From Pseudomonas sp. PIC25 (lineage in GTDB: Bacteria > Pseudomonadota > Gammaproteobacteria > Pseudomonadales > Pseudomonadaceae), in the NCBI RefSeq assembly GCF_002286785.1, contig NZ_MUJY01000068.1, positions 1 through 64,000 on the forward strand: 64,000 nucleotides of DNA. The letters are read 5' to 3'. The notes beneath the pieces are model-generated. The model made no database searches, had not been told where the DNA came from, and saw nothing but the letters and a program-made list of their open reading frames with translations. How positions within the stretch are numbered: position 1 is the first letter of the stretch; each line of letters opens with the position of its first letter. This document shows positions 1 through 7,377 of this stretch, one piece after another. Both the position numbers and the translations under genes were made by a program.

Positions 1-771
1 GAACTGAGCTACGCCAGCGACGGCACCACCCTGGCGAGCAACCGCCTGTACTACCTGCACGCCGACCACCTCAACACCCCGCGCCTGGCCACCGACACCC
101 AGCAGCGCCTGCTGTGGAGCTGGAACAGCGACGCCTTCGGCGTCGGCCCCGCCAACCCCGACGTGGACGGCGACGGCATCGCCATCGACATCCCCCTACG
201 CTTCCCCGGCCAGCTCTACGACGCGCACAGTGCGCTGCACTACAACTACTTCCGGGACTACGATCCGGAGACTGGGCGGTATGTGGAAAGCGACCCCATC
301 GGCCTGAACGGCGGGTTGAATACGTATGGGTATGTAGAAGGTAATCCGATTTACTATTCGGACCCAAGTGGGTTAGAGCCACACGTCCCATACGATACTT
401 TCGCGGAGGCTCGAATCGAAATGCTTAAAGATCTACGCGAAAGAGGTATTAAAACAGGGTTCGAGTGGACAGCATATATTTACAGACTCCCCTCAGAAGG
501 CTGTGTTTTCTGGGCCTACACTGAGCAATCGACTATTCAAAACCCGTCAAAGGTTCCACCGCAACCTCCTATTGACTCGGAGACCCCGCCTTATGAGCAT
601 GGTCACAACCATCCAAGTAATAATGGTTTTTCTCCTGAGGACCGAGCGGTATCAGAGAAATTACATGTCCCAGTTTCTGTAATAACCCATGACGGCCGAT
701 ATCGAGTCTACTACCCATCGAGCCCCAAAGGTCCTGCAAGGGAAACAGCGTTCAGGGATTTGCCGAGATAA
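1..771 (+). CDS. Rhs repeat-associated core protein, C-terminal part with variable toxin tip (5' end outside window)
   Basis: The frame is open from base 1, so the N-terminus lies upstream. Bases 1-375 encode the conserved Rhs core end (HADHLNTPRLAT, then RYYDP-like and GRYVESDPIGL-like blocks, NTYGYVEGNP, and the closing DPSGL at 361-375). In this family the core forms a shell around a C-terminal toxin cut off after this motif. The tip (about 131 residues, from base 376) is visibly AT-richer than the core, as usual for exchangeable Rhs tips. It holds HNHPS...FSPED at 604-642, resembling the JAMM/RadC metal motif (HxH, then SxxD six residues on) and the DUF4329 family. A metal-dependent hydrolase or peptidase toxin is an inference; the activity is not shown by the sequence. 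The likely immunity gene starts 4 bases after the stop. Confidence 0.88.
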   Translation, partial: ELSYASDGTTLASNRLYYLHADHLNTPRLATDTQQRLLWSWNSDAFGVGPANPDVDGDGIAIDIPLRFPGQLYDAHSALHYNYFRDYDPETGRYVESDPIGLNGGLNTYGYVEGNPIYYSDPSGLEPHVPYDTFAEARIEMLKDLRERGIKTGFEWTAYIYRLPSEGCVFWAYTEQSTIQNPSKVPPQPPIDSETPPYEHGHNHPSNNGFSPEDRAVSEKLHVPVSVITHDGRYRVYYPSSPKGPARETAFRDLPR

Positions 772-775
772 GAAT

Positions 776-1402
776 ATGAAGCTAAAGCTCCTGCTACTCA
801 CCGTTTTCCTTATGGTACAGCCACAATTAACCTGCGTCTCCTATGGAAGCGAACCTTACTCGACATCTTCAGAAACGGCTGGGGAGATTGAACTTAGGTC
901 TTATGCAGAGTCGCAAGACACAGACTACAAAGCGTTCAGGTTTACATTGTTAAGAGGAGAGCTTGAGGACAAGCTTATTTATACGCTGATATTAAGAAAT
1001 GGAAATGAAAAGCCGAGCTTGACAATAAAGAAATATAGAAATGGGAAAGATCAGTTTGTCGAGAAAAAAATCTGGCTAACTGAAAGGCAGCTTATTAATC
1101 TCCGCAGCTTTGAGCGGGCCTCGAATTTCTGGAAGCTACCAACCGAGCATGGGGTAAAAGGATTCGATGGAGCGACATGGACTTTAGAAGGAGTAGATGG
1201 TCCTATCTATCATCGGACCAATAGATGGTCTCCACTCCCTCCCTATTACAGCTCAGTAATGGATCCCAAGACTCACGAGCTTGTTAAATCTCCTCACACT
1301 CCGCCAGGGAGTGACTTTAAGTATTCTGATGAGGTTGGCTTGGATATGTTTTGTCTGCTGATAATTTTAATGCAGCCCGGGTTCGATGACTTGATCTATT
1401 AA
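776..1402 (+). CDS. Exported protein, candidate immunity partner of the Rhs tip
   Basis: A 208-residue protein I do not recognise. The ATG at 776 lies 4 bases after the rhs stop; an upstream in-frame ATG at 689 is inside rhs and would hide the signal peptide. Residues 1-25 form a signal peptide (basic MKLK, then a Leu/Val-rich core, with a cut probably near SYGS). There is a Cys near residue 20, but the lipobox is poor (LTC), so a soluble periplasmic protein is more likely than a lipoprotein. Base composition is as AT-rich as the Rhs tip, so the two probably moved together. Position directly after an Rhs tip is the classical place for an immunity gene. If exported, it would imply that the toxin acts in the periplasm or envelope. 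The role is inferred from position only. Confidence 0.7.
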   Translation: MKLKLLLLTVFLMVQPQLTCVSYGSEPYSTSSETAGEIELRSYAESQDTDYKAFRFTLLRGELEDKLIYTLILRNGNEKPSLTIKKYRNGKDQFVEKKIWLTERQLINLRSFERASNFWKLPTEHGVKGFDGATWTLEGVDGPIYHRTNRWSPLPPYYSSVMDPKTHELVKSPHTPPGSDFKYSDEVGLDMFCLLIILMQPGFDDLIY

Positions 1403-1679
1403 CTGGGCGGTTGCAGGAGCTGAGTGCAACACGGTTATTGAATTGAGGCGGGTACCAAAAAGTAAGCTGATAATCCTTGCGAGCCGAGGTGCTGTGACGT
1501 TAGCGCTTGGCGCGGCTCGTATGTTTACCTGTTTTTCTGGTGACCGCTTATTCCATACATTGACGGTCGGCATTGATCCTTTCAATGTCGACCCTGCTTC
1601 CTTCACAGGTGCTTCATCGCGTGGCTGTTTCTTCTCGGTTGACGTCTCAACTTCACCCTATCCGAAACCAGAGTCTCCC
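1403..1679. other. Gene-free spacer after the Rhs locus
   Basis: About 280 bases between the immunity candidate and the DUF1161 gene. Composition rises from AT-rich back to the chromosomal level. An open frame runs through it into the downstream gene, but it has no start signal or recognisable product. I see no transposase remnant or clear terminator. This is probably degraded DNA left by turnover of Rhs tips. Confidence 0.4.
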
Positions 1680-1910
1680 ATGCCCCGCTACCCTTTTGCC
1701 CTGACCCTCAGCCTCCTGGCCACGCCGCTGCTGGCCGCGCCCAAGCCCTGTGAGGCGTTGAAGGAAGAGATCGAAGTGAAGATCCAGGCCGCTGGCGTCA
1801 CCACCTATACGCTCGAGATCGTGCCCAACGACGAGGTGGAGGATCAGAGCATGGTGGTGGGCAGTTGCGACAACGGCACCCGGAAGATCATCTACCAGAA
1901 GAACGGCTGA
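1680..1910 (+). CDS. Small exported DUF1161 family protein
   Basis: A 76-residue protein: signal peptide MPRYPFALTLSLLATPLLAA followed by a mature domain starting PKPCEALKEEI. The pattern of an early Cys, a KIQAAGV-TTYTLEIV block and a late VVGSCDNGTRKIIY block is typical of DUF1161, small periplasmic proteins of unknown function common in Pseudomonas. Two Cys residues could form a disulfide. The frame is open far upstream (to 1443), but the start at 1680 is chosen because it begins exactly at the signal peptide. Chromosomal GC content resumes here. Confidence 0.75.
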   Translation: MPRYPFALTLSLLATPLLAAPKPCEALKEEIEVKIQAAGVTTYTLEIVPNDEVEDQSMVVGSCDNGTRKIIYQKNG

Positions 1911-1934
1911 CGGCGCGCCGCCAGCCATCCCGCC

Positions 1935-2477
1935 TCACCCCTGATACCCCTCCACCAGGTGCTGGTCCTTCAGCCGCACGTAGTTGTCGGCGCTGTAGCG
2001 GAAGTAGCTGCGTTCCTTGTCGGTGAGCGGGCGGGCCTGTTTGGCCGGGCTGCCGACGTAGAGGTAGCCGCTTTCCAGGCGCTTGCCTGGCGGGACGAGG
2101 CTGCCGGCGCCGAGGACGACTTCGTCTTCGATCACCACGCCATCCATGACGATGCTGCCCATGCCGATCAGCACGCGGCTGCCGATGCTGCAACCGTGGA
2201 GGATGACCTTGTGGCCGATGGTCACGTCGTCGCCGATGGTGAGGGGGTAGCCGCCGGGGTTGAAGGGGCCGGCGTGGGTGATGTGCAGCACGCTGCCGTC
2301 TTGGACGCTGGTGCGTTCGCCGACGCGGATGCTGTGCATGTCGCCGCGGATCACCGCCAGGGGCCAGACGGAGCTGTCGGCGCCGATCTCCACGTCGCCG
2401 AGTACCACGGCGGAGGCGTCCACGAAGACCCGCTCGCCGAGCTGCGGAGTGAAGTGCTGGTAGGTGCGAATCGACAC
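1935..2477 (-). CDS. Gamma-class carbonic anhydrase-like hexapeptide protein (YrdA/CaiE type)
   Basis: 180 residues built of hexapeptide repeats (for example IGADSSVW, IGDDVTIGHK, IGMGSIVMDGVVI), the left-handed beta-helix of the gamma carbonic anhydrase family. The metal-binding His residues are present: HITH at 65-68 and H89/H94 in IGHKVILHGC, matching the paired ligands of Cam/YrdA. The acidic proton-shuttle loop of archetypal Cam is absent, as in most bacterial YrdA-type members, so catalytic activity is uncertain. Cytoplasmic homotrimer by family analogy. Read away from prlC, so it shares a divergent promoter region (2478-2616). I recall the same neighbour in P. aeruginosa (PA0066, next to prlC). 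Confidence 0.9.
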   Translation of the reverse strand: MSIRTYQHFTPQLGERVFVDASAVVLGDVEIGADSSVWPLAVIRGDMHSIRVGERTSVQDGSVLHITHAGPFNPGGYPLTIGDDVTIGHKVILHGCSIGSRVLIGMGSIVMDGVVIEDEVVLGAGSLVPPGKRLESGYLYVGSPAKQARPLTDKERSYFRYSADNYVRLKDQHLVEGYQG

Positions 2478-2616
2478 GATAGAAACCTCTTGGGCTGCGG
2501 TGGAAGGCGATTGTAATTAAGATGGCGCGCATAGCCCGCTGTCAAAACGGTGCCGGGGAGCAACCCCGGTCGACCGTGGTCACAGCTTGAAGTCCATTGC
2601 CACAGGTGAAGACGCC

Positions 2617-4665
2617 GTGTCTGCGAACAACCCCTTGCTGCAGCCTTTCGACCTGCCACCCTATTCCGCCATCCTTCCGGAACACGTCGAGCCGGCCATC
2701 GATGCGATCCTCGCCGACAATCGTGCGGCTATCGCCGACCTGCTTTCCCGACAGTCTGGCACACCGAGCTGGGACGGGCTGGTGCTGGCCCTGGACGAAC
2801 TGGGCGAGCGCCTTGGCCGCGCCTGGAGCCCGGTCAGTCACCTCAATGCAGTGCGCAACAGCCAGGACCTGCGCCAGGCGTATGAAGCCTGCCTGCCGAA
2901 GCTGTCCGCCTACTGGACCGAACTGGGCCAGAACCGCGCGCTGTTCGATGCCTACAAGGCGCTGGCCGAAAGCCCCGCGGCGAGCGCGTTCGACGTGGCG
3001 CAGAAGACCATCCTCGACCATGCCCTGCGCGATTTCCGGCTGTCCGGTATCGATCTGCCGGAAGCCGAGCAGAAGCGTTACGCCGACATCCAGATGAAGC
3101 TGTCCGAGCTGTCCAGCCGCTTCTCCAACCAGTTGCTCGACGCGACCCAGGCGTGGACCAAGCACGTCACCGACGAAGCCGCCCTGGCCGGGCTGACCGA
3201 CTCGGCCAAGGCGCAGATGGCCGAGGCCGCCAAGGCGAAGAGCCTCGATGGCTGGCTGATCACCCTGGAGTTCCCCAGCTACTACGCGGTGATGACCTAC
3301 GCCGAAGACCGCGCCCTGCGCGAGGAGGTCTATGCGGCCTACTGCACCCGCGCTTCCGACCAGGGGCCGAACGCCGGCCGGTTCGACAACGGTCCGCTGA
3401 TGGAGGAAATCCTCGACTTGCGCCAGGAACTGGCCAAGCTGCTCGGCTACGCCAATTTCGCCGAGCTGAGCCTGGCGACCAAAATGGCCGAGTCCAGCGA
3501 GCAGGTGTTGCACTTCCTCCGCGACCTGGCGGTGCGCAGCAAGCCGTTCGCCGAGCAGGACCTGGCCGAGTTGAAGGCATTCGCCGCCGAGCAGGGCTGC
3601 ACCGACCTGAAGAGCTGGGATGTCGGTTATTACAGCGAGAAGCTGCGCCAGCAGCGCTACAGCATTTCCCAGGAAGCGCTGCGCGCCTACTTCCCCATCG
3701 ACAAGGTGCTTTCCGGGCTGTTCGTCATTGTCGAGCGCCTGTATGGCATCCAGATTCAGGAGCTGTCCGGCTTCGACAGTTGGCACCCGGACGTGCGCCT
3801 GTTCGAGATCCGCGAGAACGGCCAGCACGTCGGCCGCTTCTTCTTCGACCTCTACGCCCGCTCTAACAAGCGCGGCGGTGCCTGGATGGACGGCGCCCGC
3901 GACAAGCGCCGCACCGTCCAGGGCGAGCTGGTCAGCCCGGTGGCCAATCTGGTGTGCAACTTCACCCCGCCGGTGGGCGGCAAGCCGGCACTGCTCACCC
4001 ATGACGAAGTGACCACCCTCTTCCACGAGTTCGGCCATGGCCTGCACCACCTGCTGACCCGCATCGAGCATGCCGGTGCCTCCGGCATCAACGGCGTGGC
4101 CTGGGACGCGGTGGAGCTGCCCAGCCAGTTCATGGAGAACTGGTGCTGGGAGCCGGAAGGTTTGGCGCTGATCTCCGGCCATCACGAAACCGGCGAGCCG
4201 CTGCCCCAGGACCTGCTGGACAAGATGCTGGCGGCGAAAAACTTCCAGTCCGGCCTGATGATGGTGCGCCAGCTGGAGTTTTCCCTGTTCGACTTCGAGC
4301 TGCATGCCACCCATGGCGACGGCCGCAGCGTGCTCGACGTGCTGGAAGGTATCCGCGACGAGGTAGCGGTGTTGCGTCCGCCAGCGTACAACCGCTTTGC
4401 CAACAGCTTCGCCCACATCTTCGCCGGCGGTTATGCAGCCGGTTACTACAGCTACAAATGGGCCGAGGTGCTGTCCGCCGATGCCTTCTCGCGCTTCGAG
4501 GAAGAAGGCGTGTTCAACCCCGAGACCGGCCGCGCCTTCCGCGAGGCGATCCTGGCCCGTGGCGGTTCCCAGGAACCGATGGTGCTGTTCGTCGCCTTCC
4601 GCGGCCGTGAGCCGTCCATCGATGCCTTGTTGCGCCACCTCGGCCTGAGCCAGGAGGCGGCATGA
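2617..4665 (+). CDS. prlC: Oligopeptidase A (M3 zinc metallopeptidase)
   Basis: 682 residues, as for E. coli PrlC (680). Thimet-type M3 peptidase that degrades short peptides in the cytoplasm, including cleaved signal peptides. The zinc site HEFGH is at residues 470-474, and the third ligand Glu sits about 25 residues later in VELPSQFMENW. Characteristic tail: YAAGYYSYKWAEVLSADAFSRF. I chose the GTG at 2617 because AGGTGA lies 7 bases upstream and the product then begins SANNPLLQ, as in relatives; an in-frame TTG at 2587 would add ten residues. The last codons overlap the next gene by 4 bases (ATGA), implying translational coupling. Confidence 0.96.
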   Translation: MSANNPLLQPFDLPPYSAILPEHVEPAIDAILADNRAAIADLLSRQSGTPSWDGLVLALDELGERLGRAWSPVSHLNAVRNSQDLRQAYEACLPKLSAYWTELGQNRALFDAYKALAESPAASAFDVAQKTILDHALRDFRLSGIDLPEAEQKRYADIQMKLSELSSRFSNQLLDATQAWTKHVTDEAALAGLTDSAKAQMAEAAKAKSLDGWLITLEFPSYYAVMTYAEDRALREEVYAAYCTRASDQGPNAGRFDNGPLMEEILDLRQELAKLLGYANFAELSLATKMAESSEQVLHFLRDLAVRSKPFAEQDLAELKAFAAEQGCTDLKSWDVGYYSEKLRQQRYSISQEALRAYFPIDKVLSGLFVIVERLYGIQIQELSGFDSWHPDVRLFEIRENGQHVGRFFFDLYARSNKRGGAWMDGARDKRRTVQGELVSPVANLVCNFTPPVGGKPALLTHDEVTTLFHEFGHGLHHLLTRIEHAGASGINGVAWDAVELPSQFMENWCWEPEGLALISGHHETGEPLPQDLLDKMLAAKNFQSGLMMVRQLEFSLFDFELHATHGDGRSVLDVLEGIRDEVAVLRPPAYNRFANSFAHIFAGGYAAGYYSYKWAEVLSADAFSRFEEEGVFNPETGRAFREAILARGGSQEPMVLFVAFRGREPSIDALLRHLGLSQEAA

Positions 4666-4943
4666 GCGACGCGCCTTCCAAGGTGACTGCGAAGCGCTTC
4701 ATCGCCGGTGCCGTATGCCCGGCGTGCAGCCAGATGGACACCATCAAGATGTGGGACGAAGACGGCGTGCCGCACCGCGAATGCGTTGCCTGCGGCTACG
4801 CCGACACGCTCAACGCCCAGGGCCAATCGGTACCCAGGGAGCTGAGCACGCGGGTCAACAAGACCACGCCCAAGCCGGCCAACCCGAAGGTGCAGCCGGT
4901 GCAGTTCTTCCCCAATCCGAAGCTGAAGAAGCCGAAGGAATAG
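4662..4943 (+). CDS. YheV-family putative metal-binding zinc-ribbon protein
   Basis: 93 residues. A single zinc ribbon is formed by CPAC (about residue 18) and CVACGY (about residue 40), separated by MWDEDGVPHRE. The rest is a basic, Pro/Lys-rich tail ending LKKPKE. This matches the DUF2387/YheV family of small putative metal-binding proteins with no established function. It overlaps the prlC stop by 4 bases, so it is co-translated with the peptidase, an arrangement I also recall in P. aeruginosa (PA0068). Confidence 0.85.
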   Translation: MSDAPSKVTAKRFIAGAVCPACSQMDTIKMWDEDGVPHRECVACGYADTLNAQGQSVPRELSTRVNKTTPKPANPKVQPVQFFPNPKLKKPKE

Positions 4944-4955
4944 CGCGCTGGCGAT

Positions 4956-5012
4956 CCCCGGATTGCGCTGCGCTGATCCGGGCTACGGATGTAGGAGCGA
5001 ATTCATTCGCCC
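4956..5012. repeat. Two REP-like palindromes
   Basis: First unit: CCCGGAT (4957-4963) and ATCCGGG (4976-4982) with a 12-base spacer, followed by CTACGG. Second unit: GTAGGAGCGAAT-TC-ATTCGCCC (4991-5012). Both belong to repeat families recurring elsewhere in the window (6198, 29470, 31015, 40719). They sit in the gap after yheV, as is usual for REP elements. Confidence 0.75.
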
Positions 5013-5073
5013 AACGAAGTCACGTCAGGACGCTGGTCGGGAAGGGCTGACGAAAACGAAAAGGCTCGCCATA

Positions 5074-5089
5074 CTGTATGGATAAACAG
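5074..5089. promoter_or_regulatory. LexA (SOS) box
   Basis: CTGTATGGATAAACAG fits the CTG-N10-CAG SOS box (core CTGT-AT-rich-ACAG). It ends 17 bases before the ATG at 5107. I recall the P. aeruginosa counterpart of the next gene (PA0069) as a LexA regulon member, which agrees. Confidence 0.85.
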
Positions 5090-5106
5090 TGTTCGTGAGC
5101 CTTGCC

Positions 5107-6168
5107 ATGTCCCATCCAACCCTTCCTCCGCGTGGCCGCGGCACGGCCAGCAATCCACACAACCGTTTCGCCCCGACCCGCGCCGAAGCCTACGACGACG
5201 GCTGGTTCCAGGAAGTCCCGCCCTGCCGCGCCACCGAGGTGCGCAGCGAGACGGCGAAGACGGTGATCACCCGCAACAAGTCCCCGGACGTGGGTTTCGA
5301 CCGTTCGGTGAATCCCTATCGTGGCTGCGAACATGGCTGCATCTACTGTTTCGCACGCCCCAGCCATGCGTACTGGGATATGTCGCCGGGGATCGACTTC
5401 GAAACCCGGCTGATCGCCAAGACCAACCTCGTCGCTTCCCTCGAACAGGAGCTGAGCAAGCCGGGCTACGTGCCGCAGCCCATCGCCCTGGGTATCAACA
5501 CCGACGCCTACCAGCCGATCGAACGGGAGCAGCGCCTGACACGCGGTGCGCTGGAGGTGTTGCTGCGCTACCGCCATCCGGTGCACATCATCACCAAGAG
5601 TTCGCTGATCCTGCGCGACCTCGACCTGCTCAGCCAGTTGGCCGAACAGCGGCTGGTCAGCGTGGCGCTGAGCCTGACCACCCTGGACGACGAATTGAAA
5701 CGGATCATGGAGCCCCGCGCCGCCTCGCCGTCGGCGCGCCTGCGGACCCTGCGCGTGCTGCACGAGAACGGCGTGCCGGTGAACGTGCTGTGCGCGCCGA
5801 TCATCCCGATGATCAACGACATGGAACTGGAACGCATGCTGGAGGCCGCGCGCGATACCGGCGCCCGCTCGGCCGGCTACGTGCTGATCCGCCTGCCCCA
5901 CGAAATCGCCGAGCTGTTCGAAGAATGGCTACGGGCGCATTTCCCCGACCGCGCCGAGCACGTGATGAGCCTGATCCGCCAGTGTCGCGGCGGCAAGAAT
6001 TACGACAGCCGATTCGGCACCCGCATGCGTGGCGAAGGCATTTATGCCGACCTGCTGGCGCAGCGTTTCCAGATCGCCATCCGCCGGCTCGGCCTCAACC
6101 GCCGCGACTATGGTCTCCTGGATTGCAGCCGTTTCGCGCCACCGGGTGGGCAGTTGTCGTTGTTGTGA
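5107..6168 (+). CDS. PA0069-family radical SAM protein (SplB-like), SOS-regulated
   Basis: 353 residues. The cluster-binding motif CxxxCxxC is C74-C78-C81 in RGCEHGCIYCFARPSH, the spacing of classical radical SAM enzymes. The family is related to spore photoproduct lyase, which repairs a DNA photolesion, but the true substrate is unknown. The ATG at 5107 is preferred over the GTG at 5089, because the latter overlaps the LexA box. The SOS box implies induction by DNA damage, consistent with a repair-related role, though this is an inference. Monocistronic: flanked by REP repeats on both sides. Confidence 0.9.
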   Translation: MSHPTLPPRGRGTASNPHNRFAPTRAEAYDDGWFQEVPPCRATEVRSETAKTVITRNKSPDVGFDRSVNPYRGCEHGCIYCFARPSHAYWDMSPGIDFETRLIAKTNLVASLEQELSKPGYVPQPIALGINTDAYQPIEREQRLTRGALEVLLRYRHPVHIITKSSLILRDLDLLSQLAEQRLVSVALSLTTLDDELKRIMEPRAASPSARLRTLRVLHENGVPVNVLCAPIIPMINDMELERMLEAARDTGARSAGYVLIRLPHEIAELFEEWLRAHFPDRAEHVMSLIRQCRGGKNYDSRFGTRMRGEGIYADLLAQRFQIAIRRLGLNRRDYGLLDCSRFAPPGGQLSLL

Positions 6169-6197
6169 GGTTCTGGCGAGGGCCGCGGGGCTTCGAT

Positions 6198-6262
6198 GGG
6201 CGAATGAATTCGCCCCTTGGTTGTCCGTGGATGAGTCGCCTCCTGAGCCAGCTCTGCTGGCG
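6198..6262. repeat. REP-like palindromes
   Basis: GGGCGAAT-GA-ATTCGCCC (6198-6215) is a perfect palindrome with a 2-base centre, the same family as 4991-5012. A second unit, GCCAGC-TCT-GCTGGC (6247-6261), matches 29536-29550. They lie in the 315-base gap between the radical SAM gene and the carbonic anhydrase; apart from these and the ribosome site of the next gene I see nothing there. Confidence 0.75.
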
Positions 6263-6483
6263 ATAGCGATTGGAGAGCGCTATTTCGCCACCCCCGAAGA
6301 CTGTGCGGGAATGGCCATCTGCCTGCCTGAAGCGCCCGTCTTAGAGCGGTTTCGTTCAGTTTCGCTTAAGTTTTTTGGCTTAGCCTTGCGAACGATGTGA
6401 CCACGGGGTCACAGCCTGCCGTCCAGCTCTCGTCAGGTTCGAAAAGTGCGAAACTTGTCTCATTCGTCATGGAGGTCCGAAAA

Positions 6484-7218
6484 ATGAACGATCGCGAACC
6501 CACTCGACCCGAGCCCACCGGTGCATTACCCCAGGCGGAAGGTGCGCAGGAGGCGCTGCAACACATCGTCGAAGGCTTCCAGCGTTTCCGGCATGAAGTC
6601 TTCCCGCAGCAGGAAGAGCTGTTCCGGAAACTGGCCAACGCCCAGCGGCCGCGCGCCATGTTCATCACCTGCGCGGACTCGCGCATCGTCCCCGAGCTGA
6701 TCACCCAGAGCTCGCCAGGCGATCTGTTCGTTACCCGTAACGTCGGCAATGTCGTACCGCCTTACGGGCAGATGAACGGCGGCGTATCCACCGCCATCGA
6801 GTACGCGGTAATGGCGCTGGGCGTGCACCACATCATCGTCTGCGGTCACTCCGACTGCGGTGCCATGAAGGCAGTGATGGACCCGCAGACCCTTGAGCGC
6901 ATGCCCACGGTCAAGGCCTGGCTGCGGCATTGCGAGGTGGCCAAGACGGTGGTGGCGGAGAACTGCCATTGCTGCGGCGACCAGGAAACGCTGGAAGTAC
7001 TGACCGAAGAGAACGTCGTCGCCCAGCTCAATCATCTCTCCACCCACCCCTCGGTGGCGTCGCGCATCGCCAGCGGCCAGTTGTTCATCCACGGCTGGGT
7101 CTATTGCATCGAAACCAGCGAAATCAAAGCCTACGACGCCGAGCTCGGCGCCTTCCGCCCGCTCGATGGCGAGGGGCCGGTTCCCCTGGCGACACCCAGA
7201 CCGCGCTACCAGCAGTGA
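6484..7218 (+). CDS. Beta-class carbonic anhydrase
   Basis: 244 residues; interconverts CO2 and bicarbonate in the cytoplasm. Zinc ligands and dyad are present: C63-A-D65-S-R67 and H122-S-D-C125 (CGHSDCGAM). Additional family blocks: FVTRNVGN and a C-terminal QLFIHGWVYCIETSEIKAYD. The start at 6484 follows GGAGG at 6470-6474; an upstream in-frame codon at 6397 lacks a ribosome site. About 30 N-terminal residues before the domain are Pro/Glu-rich. It precedes a SulP transporter by about 160 bases, a common pairing that suggests bicarbonate handling. I recall the same pair as PA0102-PA0103. Confidence 0.93.
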   Translation: MNDREPTRPEPTGALPQAEGAQEALQHIVEGFQRFRHEVFPQQEELFRKLANAQRPRAMFITCADSRIVPELITQSSPGDLFVTRNVGNVVPPYGQMNGGVSTAIEYAVMALGVHHIIVCGHSDCGAMKAVMDPQTLERMPTVKAWLRHCEVAKTVVAENCHCCGDQETLEVLTEENVVAQLNHLSTHPSVASRIASGQLFIHGWVYCIETSEIKAYDAELGAFRPLDGEGPVPLATPRPRYQQ

Positions 7219-7377
7219 CTGCCTGTCGCATGGGTGGCAGCTGACAATAATTACACCGCTGCCGATCGCATTGCCGGTCACCTGATCTTTTCTTCACTGC
7301 CTTCGACGCCCGACGCTGAGCCTCGCGCTCCGTGTCGCGGCGAATCACGTGCCGACTTTTTGTGAGGAGACAGCGCC

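Noticed and set aside
1443-1679. N-terminal extension of the DUF1161 gene
   Set aside because: The in-frame upstream residues have no family similarity and would bury the signal peptide.
2542-4638. Minus-strand frame of about 700 codons
   Set aside because: Antisense of prlC; starts beyond the prlC start and has no family features.
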